NCBI GenBank assembly: GCA_023421245.1 | Contig: JAEZTV010000023.1 | Span: 1 to 28,548 of the forward strand | DNA: 28,548 nt | Reading direction: 5' to 3' | DNA from: Bacillota bacterium | GTDB lineage: Bacteria > Bacillota > Clostridia > Oscillospirales > Ruminococcaceae | Shown here: positions 8,427 to 14,582 of the stretch, piece by piece | Numbering within the stretch: position 1 is the stretch's first letter | Layout: the number at the start of each line of letters is the position of its first letter | Translations under genes and position numbers: made by a program | Notes under the pieces: model-generated | The model's input: only the letters and a program-made list of their open reading frames with translations | Told to the model about the DNA's origin: nothing | Database searches by the model: none

Positions 8427-9581
8427 TTATTTCAGTACGTTGAGCAAAACGCCCGCTGCGACCGCAGAACCGATTACACCCGCAACGTTCGGACCCATTG
8501 CGTGCATCAGCAGAAAGTTACCGGGGTTGCTTTCCTGTCCCACCTTTTGCGACACACGTGCTGCCATGGGAACCGCCGAAACACCCGCGGAACCGATGAG
8601 CGGATTGACCTTGCCTTTCGTGGCGATGTACATCAGCTTGCCAAACAGTACGCCGCTTGCCGTGCCGATACAGAATGCCACAAGCCCAAGTGCGATAATT
8701 TTTAGCGTTTCAGGTGAAAGGAAGGTGGAGGCTTTGGTGGTAGCGCCTACCGTTACGCCAAGGAAGATGGTGATGATGTTCATCATCGCGTTTTGCGCGG
8801 TATCGACCAAACGCGAAACCACGCCGCTTTCCTTAAGCAGGTTGCCGAACATCAGCATACCAACCAAGGGGGCAGCATCGGGCAGCAGCATCGAAACGAC
8901 AACCGTAACCAGAATGGGGAAAACAATCTTTTCAAGCTTCGAAACGGGGCGAAGCTGCTCCATCACCACCGCGCGCTCTTTCTTGGTGGTAAGCAGGCGC
9001 ATGATAGGCGGCTGAATGATGGGCACCAGCGCCATGTAGGAATACGCCGCAACCGCAATAGAACCGAGCAGTTCAGGGGCAAGCTGTGTGGTCAGCCAGA
9101 TAGCCGTGGGGCCATCCGCACCGCCGATAATGCCGATAGAGCCCGCCTGCGCAGGAGTAAAGCCAAGCAAGATGGCGCCAAAGAAGGTAACAAAAATACC
9201 AATCTGTGCCGCAGCACCGAGCAAAAAGCTCCTTGGGTTTGCAATCAGGGGCCCAAAGTCGGTCATGCAGCCAATACCAAGGAAGATAAGCGGCGGATAA
9301 ATTCCGAGCTTAACACCCATGTACAGGTAATCGAGCAACCCCAGCGCGGCACCGTTTGCAATCTCCTCGGCGGTCTTGATGTCAAGACCCGCGAGCGGCA
9401 GGTTGGCAAGCAGCATGCCAAACGCGATGGGCAAAAGCAATAGCGGTTCGAACTGCTTCGCAATCGCAAGATAGATAAGCACAAAAGAAACTAACAGCAT
9501 CAAAGCGCTTTGCCATGTTAAGGCAACAAAGCCCGATGCCTGAAAAATGTCTTGTATGGTCTGTATAAATGCTTCAAACAT
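8427..9581 (-). CDS. oadB: Sodium ion-translocating decarboxylase beta subunit (OadB/MmdB/GcdB family)
   Basis: The protein has 384 residues and many hydrophobic membrane segments. It is the membrane subunit that decarboxylates carboxybiotin and exports Na+. The family signature GGADGPTAIW is present, with the key Asp at residue 156. The conserved C-terminal GPNVAGVIGSAVAAGVLL segment is also there, so the subunit looks functional. AAAGGA lies 10 bases before the ATG. It follows oadG by 91 bases and is the last gene of the unit. No carboxyltransferase (alpha) or biotin carrier gene is in the window, so the substrate (oxaloacetate, methylmalonyl-CoA or glutaconyl-CoA) cannot be decided. The gene symbol denotes the family, not a proven substrate. 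Confidence 0.93.
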   Translation of the reverse strand: MFEAFIQTIQDIFQASGFVALTWQSALMLLVSFVLIYLAIAKQFEPLLLLPIAFGMLLANLPLAGLDIKTAEEIANGAALGLLDYLYMGVKLGIYPPLIFLGIGCMTDFGPLIANPRSFLLGAAAQIGIFVTFFGAILLGFTPAQAGSIGIIGGADGPTAIWLTTQLAPELLGSIAVAAYSYMALVPIIQPPIMRLLTTKKERAVVMEQLRPVSKLEKIVFPILVTVVVSMLLPDAAPLVGMLMFGNLLKESGVVSRLVDTAQNAMMNIITIFLGVTVGATTKASTFLSPETLKIIALGLVAFCIGTASGVLFGKLMYIATKGKVNPLIGSAGVSAVPMAARVSQKVGQESNPGNFLLMHAMGPNVAGVIGSAVAAGVLLNVLK

Positions 9582-9672
9582 ATTGTGGTATCCTTTCAGC
9601 GGTGTTAATTAAAACACTGCCGCCTTTCTGCCAATAAAAGCCCAAAAAGCGGTAGCGTTGTTGTGTTTGGTT

Positions 9673-10011
9673 TTAGAAGGAGCGTGTATTCTGGAGCATT
9701 CCCGCCATACGCCATTCCTTGCGCGGGTGTGCGGCGCGTTTAATGGAACGCACGGTATACCCCGCGTCACCATCACCCAGCATACAGGCAACCGCGGCAG
9801 AGATTGCGGCTATTACATCGTCACCGATTCCCTGTTCCACAACGGGTGCGGTGTTCTGTGAAGCAGCTTTAGGTGCTGCAGGAGGCGTGCTGTTACTTTT
9901 TTGGGCGCCGGACATCGCCTTGCCCCACAGAATAAAGAACAGCGTAAGACCAACTAACGCCAAAAACACAATCGTTAATCCGACCAAAACTACAGTTGTT
10001 GCAAATTCCAT
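9673..10011 (-). CDS. OadG-type small membrane subunit of a Na+-translocating decarboxylase
   Basis: The protein has 112 residues. One N-terminal transmembrane helix (about 5-30, VVLVGLTIVFLALVGLTLFFILW) is followed by an Ala/Pro/Ser linker (about 35-60). A short C-terminal segment then contains DDVIAAISAAVACML and ends RKEWRMAGMLQNTRSF. This layout matches OadG/MmdD subunits, which anchor and assemble the decarboxylase. The C-terminal motif is the form seen in clostridial versions. AAGGAG stands 7 bases before the ATG. It is first in the oadG-oadB unit, and a sigma-A-like promoter lies about 113 bases upstream. Confidence 0.82.
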   Translation of the reverse strand: MEFATTVVLVGLTIVFLALVGLTLFFILWGKAMSGAQKSNSTPPAAPKAASQNTAPVVEQGIGDDVIAAISAAVACMLGDGDAGYTVRSIKRAAHPRKEWRMAGMLQNTRSF

Positions 10012-10129
10012 GCCGTATCTCCTTAATTATTTAGTATTTCGCATTGTTGTATAACGCGATGATTAAAACAAAAACACATTAAATTATGCAGGCCGTCTGA
10101 AGGGCCCGAAAATAACCGAAATCCAAATT

Positions 10130-10158
10130 ATTATACTACAGTTTAGGGTAAAACACAA
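10130..10158 (-). promoter_or_regulatory. Sigma-A-like promoter of oadG-oadB
   Basis: On the minus strand TTGTGT (10158-10153), a 17-base spacer and a perfect TATAAT (10135-10130) lie upstream of oadG. The predicted 5' leader is about 110 bases long. The -10 is consensus; the -35 matches only partly. Confidence 0.6.
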
Positions 10159-10417
10159 CGGCATATCAATAATTTTTTAACAATCTTCGCGGAATCAATC
10201 ACTAAAATCCAAAAAGCATTACCCGCTTTTAAGCCGTATTGTGTTTTCACATAAAGGGTTTTATACTAAGATTAATCCGTTGTAAAAACATAGCAAGTCC
10301 TTAATCGGCAGGTTTTATTTGTCGGCTGCAAGCAACGTGTTTTAAAAGTCAGACTTTGTCTATCTTTTAATGCGGAAATAGTATAAAATGAAGGACAGTA
10401 ATAGTATTGCCGTAATC

Positions 10418-10484
10418 ATGATATGTAAAATACACGAAGTGTATTTCTAATGCGAAAGTTTCGCTTTCGCTATAAGGATATCAT
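10418..10484 (+). repeat. Three-way-junction hairpin element in the leader of the araC-type gene
   Basis: The outer arms ATGATAT (10418-10424) and ATATCAT (10478-10484) pair over 7 bp. They enclose two complete hairpins: AAATACAC-gaa-GTGTATTT (10428-10446) and GCGAAAG-tttcg-CTTTCGC (10452-10470). The element ends 16 bases before the ribosome binding site. It could be a dispersed palindromic (MITE-like) repeat or an RNA leader structure. It matches no riboswitch class that I recognise. Confidence 0.55.
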
Positions 10485-10521
10485 CCGCCTGTTGCCGTAA
10501 AAGGAGGGCATCTTTAAAACA

Positions 10522-11355
10522 ATGGAACCAACCGCCTTTAAGCACTCTTTTAAAACCCGCCTGCGTGAAAGTCTGGGCCTTGCGGTGTATAACACCGGAC
10601 GTCAGCAGTGCGAGCCCTCCTACCTATGGGGGCCGGCCGTTCGCGACCATTATCTCATTCACTATGTAATCTCGGGCAGCGGTACACTTTTTCTGGGAAA
10701 CGAGCAACACAATATCACAGCGGGAGACGCCTTTTTGGTAACGCCCGGCAACCTCGTTTCCTACATTGCAAGCAAACACCATCCTTGGGAATACCTGTGG
10801 GTCGGGTTCCATGGCAGTGACGCCAAGGGGCTGCTTATGCTAACTGATTTTTCAGCACAGGAACCGGTGGTACGTTTCCCTGATGGCAAGCGGATGATAG
10901 ACCTGCTGGAGCAGATCTACAACGCCCAAGGCAGCGCCGCGCATCAGGAAGCCAGAATGTGCGGGCATTTATACCTGTTTCTCGCTTATCTGATTGAATG
11001 CGCCAAAAAACGGCCGAACGAAACCGACGCGTCATATTCCTATGTAGAACTTGCGCAGCGTTATATTGAGCACAACTACAGTCAACACCTTGGGGTGGAT
11101 GAGATCGCGTCGCACGTGGGGATTAGCCGCAGCCACCTTTACCGTGTTTTTGTAAGGCATCTTTCGCTGTCTCCTAACAACTATGTCGTGCGCTTTCGCG
11201 TTGCAAAGGCTTGTGCACTGCTTGCAACACCTTTGACCATAGCCGAGGTTGCAGGCTCGGTGGGATTTGATGACCCTCTGTATTTTTCGCGGGTATTCCG
11301 CAGCGTAAAGGGCATGAGCCCGCTTGCGTACCGCAAAGAATTGACGCGCCCATAG
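10522..11355 (+). CDS. AraC-family transcriptional regulator with N-terminal cupin domain
   Basis: The protein has 277 residues. Residues about 20-110 form an AraC-type sugar-binding/cupin half (HYVISGSGTLFLG...ITAGDAFLVTPGNLVSYIA). Residues about 170-275 form the double helix-turn-helix domain, with GVDEIASHVGISRSHLYRVF as first HTH and TIAEVAGSVGFDDPLYFSRVFRSVKGMSPLAYR as second, including the C-terminal AraC signature. The architecture resembles sugar-responsive activators such as MsmR/RafR. No sugar transport or glycosidase genes adjoin it, so its target is unknown; oadG-oadB, divergent and 510 bases away, is one candidate. AAGGAGGG lies 13 bases before the ATG. Confidence 0.93.
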   Translation: MEPTAFKHSFKTRLRESLGLAVYNTGRQQCEPSYLWGPAVRDHYLIHYVISGSGTLFLGNEQHNITAGDAFLVTPGNLVSYIASKHHPWEYLWVGFHGSDAKGLLMLTDFSAQEPVVRFPDGKRMIDLLEQIYNAQGSAAHQEARMCGHLYLFLAYLIECAKKRPNETDASYSYVELAQRYIEHNYSQHLGVDEIASHVGISRSHLYRVFVRHLSLSPNNYVVRFRVAKACALLATPLTIAEVAGSVGFDDPLYFSRVFRSVKGMSPLAYRKELTRP

Positions 11356-11490
11356 CATCCTTAAAAAAGCGCGATTGCTCGGCGTGCTTATAAAGCGTCT
11401 TAATGACGCGCCGTGGGATTGGTGCACCGGAATGTCGGGCTGCATAAAACAGTCTGACATCGCAGTGATAACTAATCTGTGCCATAATTG

Positions 11491-11529
11491 CATAACATGG
11501 GGCGGGAGAATATCCCGCCCCATGTTATG
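11491..11529. terminator. Long perfect hairpin between convergent araC-type and CDF genes
   Basis: CATAACATGGGGCGGGA (11491-11507), loop GAATA, and its exact complement (11513-11529) form a 17-bp stem. It lies 136 bases past the araC-type stop and 52 bases past the CDF stop. The downstream tail on the plus strand (TTAGCTGTTTT) is only moderately T-rich, so it may work as a terminator on the plus strand or as a bidirectional block. Confidence 0.6.
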
Positions 11530-11580
11530 TTAGCTGTTTTATCGGTCCTGTGCAAGCGGGCTCAGATACCACAGATATCA

Positions 11581-12768
11581 TTACCGCGCGGATAAGTTCT
11601 TTGAAATATAGCTGCTGTCAATGGTAATAACCGCAAAAAAGCTCGGGTTACGCCGCTTGATGCGCGCGGCAATCTCGTCTGCAAGGTCGCTATGCGAGGT
11701 ATTCCAACCGCAGGGCACCACCACATCAAAGATAAGGTTGGTGTGGGTCGGCCCACGCACCAGTCGAAAATCGTGCATGCTTAGGCTTGGGTCAATACCA
11801 ACAACCACACCGCTTACAAAAGCGCTAAGCTCATTGATTTCGGGGTCATCGGTAACAACGGGGTCGTGGTGGATTACAAGCTGAATCCCAAGGCTGCGGC
11901 AAATGTCGCGTTCAATGTTATCAATCATATCATGGCTTTTTAAGATATCCTCGTTTGCGTCCACCTCAACATGAACCGACGCAAAAATACTGCCCGGGCC
12001 ATAGCTGTGCACCATAAGGTCGTGCATTCCAAGCACCCCGTCATAGCTTTTAATCATCGTTTCGATTGTTTCTACCAGCTCATGGTCGGGCGCCTGCCCG
12101 ATAATGGGGTCAAGCGTTTCTTTTATAAGCCGAAGCCCCGAGTATATGATGAACAGTGCCACGGCAAGACCCATATAACCATCCAAAACCAGACCCGTTT
12201 TCCATGCAATAAGGGTGGAAAGAAGGACGGCAGAGGTCGAAAACACGTCGCTGATGCTGTCGGTTGCCGATGCCAATAGTGCGGTAGATGAAATCTGCGT
12301 GCCCAGCGCGCGGTAAAAACCGGCTTGCCATAGCTTAAGGAGCACACTGGCAACAAGCACCACCACCGTAACCAACGTTGCAGATATCTCCTGCGGGTTT
12401 AAAATCTTCTCGATTGAGGACTTTACAAGCTCTACGCCGATAAACAGGATTAAAACCGCCACCATAAGTCCCGAAAGGTACTCAAACCGTGCATGCCCAA
12501 AGGGATGTTCACGATCGGCAGGTTTTGCCGCAAGGCGGAAGCCGACAAGCGTAATCACCGACGAGGCCGCGTCTGAGATGTTGTTGATTGCATCTGCAAC
12601 AATCGCGATGCTGCCCGACAACAATCCCACCGCAAGCTTGCCCGCAACCAGCAATGCGTTTGTGACAATGCCGACAGCGCCACTGAGCATTCCGCACCGC
12701 TTGCGGAAGTTTGAATCAGAGTAATCCTGCCTTTGCCCAATCAATCGCCGGAGAAGCAGCTTTGTCAA
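11581..12768 (-). CDS. Cation diffusion facilitator (CDF) metal exporter, probably Mn2+
   Basis: The protein has 395 residues. It has the CDF core of six membrane helices (about 30-215), then a cytoplasmic dimerisation domain and an extra C-terminal extension, longer than the roughly 300-residue minimal CDF. HPFGHARFEYLS after TM2 is typical. The transport site reads N62xxxD66 in TM2 and D170xxxD174 in TM5. Zn2+ CDFs usually have DD-HD, while an NDDD quartet is associated with Mn2+ exporters such as MntE, so Mn2+ efflux is the favoured inference; Fe2+ is possible. The start is TTG at 12768, directly behind AGGAGGGG with 6 bases of spacing. It lies downstream of an Rrf2 regulator on the same strand, with a terminator-like hairpin between them. 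Confidence 0.9.
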   Translation of the reverse strand: MTKLLLRRLIGQRQDYSDSNFRKRCGMLSGAVGIVTNALLVAGKLAVGLLSGSIAIVADAINNISDAASSVITLVGFRLAAKPADREHPFGHARFEYLSGLMVAVLILFIGVELVKSSIEKILNPQEISATLVTVVVLVASVLLKLWQAGFYRALGTQISSTALLASATDSISDVFSTSAVLLSTLIAWKTGLVLDGYMGLAVALFIIYSGLRLIKETLDPIIGQAPDHELVETIETMIKSYDGVLGMHDLMVHSYGPGSIFASVHVEVDANEDILKSHDMIDNIERDICRSLGIQLVIHHDPVVTDDPEINELSAFVSGVVVGIDPSLSMHDFRLVRGPTHTNLIFDVVVPCGWNTSHSDLADEIAARIKRRNPSFFAVITIDSSYISKNLSAR

Positions 12769-12818
12769 TGCTCTCCCCTCCTTTTTGTCTTTTTATGGCT
12801 TACAGATAACGCTACGTT

Positions 12819-12853
12819 AAAAATACATGGCATGTAGAACAGGCCATGTATTT
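12819..12853 (-). terminator. Rho-independent terminator after the Rrf2 gene
   Basis: AAATACATGGC (12821-12831) and GCCATGTATTT (12843-12853) form an 11-bp stem with an 11-base loop. On the minus strand it is followed by TTTTT. It separates the Rrf2 gene from the CDF gene, so the CDF gene may have its own promoter or depend on read-through. Confidence 0.6.
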
Positions 12854-12928
12854 ATTTTACTATGTAATACAAGCAACGCTACTGCAATCACAATAGCGGA
12901 AACATCCCAAGTAAAGGGCTGTTTTCAG

Positions 12929-13327
12929 CTATGCAAGCGGATTATCGAATTTAATCTGGTCAAGCTTTTCTCTGACCTCTTCTGATATCCCCATATAGAT
13001 TGCGTGAAACGGGCAACGTCCCTGCGGGGTGTGAGAACACTCATATTCATTGCATTCACAGCGGCTTATGGCGTATCGCCCCTCTACCGTTTCGATTACC
13101 TCGCGCAAGGATATCTCACCGGCCGGTTTTGCAAGCTCGTATCCGCCCTGTGTCCCCTTAAAGGACTTTATCGTGCCGCCCGCAACCAGCTTGCGAAGAA
13201 TCTTAAGGGCAAACCGCAGCGTAACGCACGACTGTTCGGAGATTCGCTTTGCATCCATGCGTCCGCCGTCCTGCGCAAGACAGTACACAATGCGCACGGC
13301 GTAATCGGCCTCTAATGTCATGTGCAT
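12929..13327 (-). CDS. Rrf2-family transcriptional regulator, possible iron-sulfur sensor
   Basis: The protein has 132 residues. The winged HTH (residues about 3-60, LEADYAVRIVYCLAQ...LRFALKILRKLVAGGTIKSFKGTQGGYELAK) is diagnostic for Rrf2/IscR/NsrR/CymR proteins. The dimerisation region holds Cys90, Cys92, Cys97 and Cys105, close to the three-Cys Fe-S ligand zone of IscR and NsrR (about 92-105), so a redox, NO or iron-responsive cluster is plausible. The ATG at 13327 has GGAG 9 bases upstream. A near-perfect promoter and a 14-base palindrome lie immediately upstream, suggesting autoregulation. The neighbouring CDF exporter is a natural candidate target. Confidence 0.9.
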   Translation of the reverse strand: MHMTLEADYAVRIVYCLAQDGGRMDAKRISEQSCVTLRFALKILRKLVAGGTIKSFKGTQGGYELAKPAGEISLREVIETVEGRYAISRCECNEYECSHTPQGRCPFHAIYMGISEEVREKLDQIKFDNPLA

Positions 13328-13350
13328 TTGCGCTCTCTCCTTACCGTATG

Positions 13351-13364
13351 ATTAGTATACTAAT
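13351..13364. promoter_or_regulatory. Palindromic candidate operator at the Rrf2 promoter
   Basis: ATTAGTATACTAAT is a perfect 14-base palindrome. It lies 8-21 bases downstream of the -10 box, over the expected transcription start, where a repressor would block initiation. Binding by the adjacent Rrf2 protein is inferred from position only. Confidence 0.5.
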
Positions 13365-13371
13365 TTAATAT

Positions 13372-13400
13372 ATTATACCTGCGCCGACCAGTTCTGTCAA
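13372..13400 (-). promoter_or_regulatory. Consensus sigma-A promoter of the Rrf2 gene
   Basis: On the minus strand TTGACA (13400-13395), a 17-base spacer and TATAAT (13377-13372) match the sigma-A consensus at all 12 box positions. It lies between rpoD and the Rrf2 gene, about 45 bases before the Rrf2 ATG. Confidence 0.88.
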
Positions 13401-13439
13401 ACCGAAACCACCCGGCATGACTGTAACCCAAGCGGCAGG

Positions 13440-14522
13440 CTAGTCCAAGAAATCCTTGAGCTTTTTGCTGCGGCTGGGGTGGCGCAGCTTACGCAGTGCT
13501 TTCGCCTCAATCTGACGAATGCGCTCACGGGTTACGTTAAACTCCTTGCCAACCTCCTCAAGCGTGCGGGAACGGCCATCCTCAAGGCCAAAGCGCAGCT
13601 TAAGCACCTTTTCCTCCCGCGGGGTAAGGGTTTGCAGCACATCACCAAGCTGCTCTTTTAGCAGGGTGTGCGATGCAGCCTCTGCGGGTGCGGGAGCATC
13701 CTCATCGGGGATAAAGTCGCCAAGATGGCTGTCCTCCTCCTCGCCGATTGGGGTTTCGAGCGATACCGGCTCCTGTGCAACACGCATAATCTCGCGTACC
13801 TTATCCGGCAGCATATCAAGCTCGGCGGCAATCTCCTCCGCCGTGGGTTCGTGCCCGTTTTTATGCAGCAGCTGGCTGGTTACCTTCTTTACCTTGTTAA
13901 TGGTTTCTACCATATGCACAGGGATACGGATGGTTCTGGCCTGATCCGCAATCGCGCGCGTAATCGCCTGACGAATCCACCAAGTGGCGTAGGTAGAAAA
14001 CTTAAAGCCTTTGGTGTGGTCAAACTTCTCTACCGCCTTAATCAGCCCAAGGTTACCTTCTTGAATCAGGTCCAAAAACTGCATGCCGCGCCCCACATAA
14101 CGCTTGGCGATGCTGACCACAAGACGCAGGTTTGCTTCACTCAGGCGCTTGCGGGCATACTCATCGCCCTGTGCCATACGAGTAGCAAGCTCAATCTCCT
14201 CTTCGGGGGTAAGCAGCGCAACGCGGCCAATCTCTTTGAGGTAAACCTTTACGGGATCATCGATATTTACCCCCTCAGAGGCGAGAGAATATTCGAGGTT
14301 TTCATCCTGTACCTCAATGTTAAAATCAATTGTATCTTCTACAATCTCTACACTGTGGTTTTCGAGCACCTCGTAAAGCTTGTCCACCTGATCAACGTCA
14401 AAATCAAGCTCCTCAAGTACATCATTTATTTCTTTGGTTGTCAGCTTCCCCTTTGCCTTACCCTGCTCAATAAGACCGTTGAGCAGATTCTTTTTGTCTT
14501 GCGTACTCATAGTTTCATCCAT
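13440..14522 (-). CDS. rpoD: RNA polymerase primary sigma factor SigA (RpoD)
   Basis: The protein has 360 residues, typical of Firmicute SigA. Region 1.2 includes DDPVKVYLKEIGRVALLTPEEEIELA (about 82-107). Region 2 includes LRLVVSIAKRYVGRGMQFLDLIQEGNLGLIKAVEKFD and the -10-reading FSTYATWWIRQAITRAIADQ. Region 3 has IRIPVHMVETINK. Region 4 has LTPREEKVLKLRFGLEDG and the -35-reading TLEEVGKEFNVTRERIRQIEAKALRKLRHP. All parts of a housekeeping sigma are intact. It lies 60 bases downstream of dnaG in the conserved dnaG-rpoD arrangement. The ATG at 14522 and another four codons later (14510) are both possible, as neither has a strong ribosome binding site. Confidence 0.97.
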   Translation of the reverse strand: MDETMSTQDKKNLLNGLIEQGKAKGKLTTKEINDVLEELDFDVDQVDKLYEVLENHSVEIVEDTIDFNIEVQDENLEYSLASEGVNIDDPVKVYLKEIGRVALLTPEEEIELATRMAQGDEYARKRLSEANLRLVVSIAKRYVGRGMQFLDLIQEGNLGLIKAVEKFDHTKGFKFSTYATWWIRQAITRAIADQARTIRIPVHMVETINKVKKVTSQLLHKNGHEPTAEEIAAELDMLPDKVREIMRVAQEPVSLETPIGEEEDSHLGDFIPDEDAPAPAEAASHTLLKEQLGDVLQTLTPREEKVLKLRFGLEDGRSRTLEEVGKEFNVTRERIRQIEAKALRKLRHPSRSKKLKDFLD

Positions 14523-14582
14523 TCTGCCGAAAATAACGGCCTGTAATTAAAACCTTCCCTGGCTTTTCCATATCAAAATACG

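Larger units (their letters stand above)
10012..10521. other. 510-base divergent regulatory region between oadG and the araC-type gene
   Basis: No gene is visible here. It holds the oadG promoter (10130-10158), a 13-base near-palindrome AAAGTC-A-GACTTT (10345-10357) and a branched hairpin element (10418-10484). AAGGAGGG (10501-10508) is the ribosome binding site of the araC-type gene. A possible TATAAA box at 10382-10387 has no good -35 at 17 bases. Confidence 0.6.

Noticed and set aside
10090..10101. AGGCCGTCTGAA, identical to a Neisseria DNA uptake sequence variant
   Set aside because: It is a single copy in a clostridial-type genome with no other copies seen in the window. A 12-base match can occur by chance.
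13668..14546. 292-codon open frame on the plus strand
   Set aside because: It is antisense to rpoD, which has complete family motifs, and it has no recognisable protein features or ribosome binding site.
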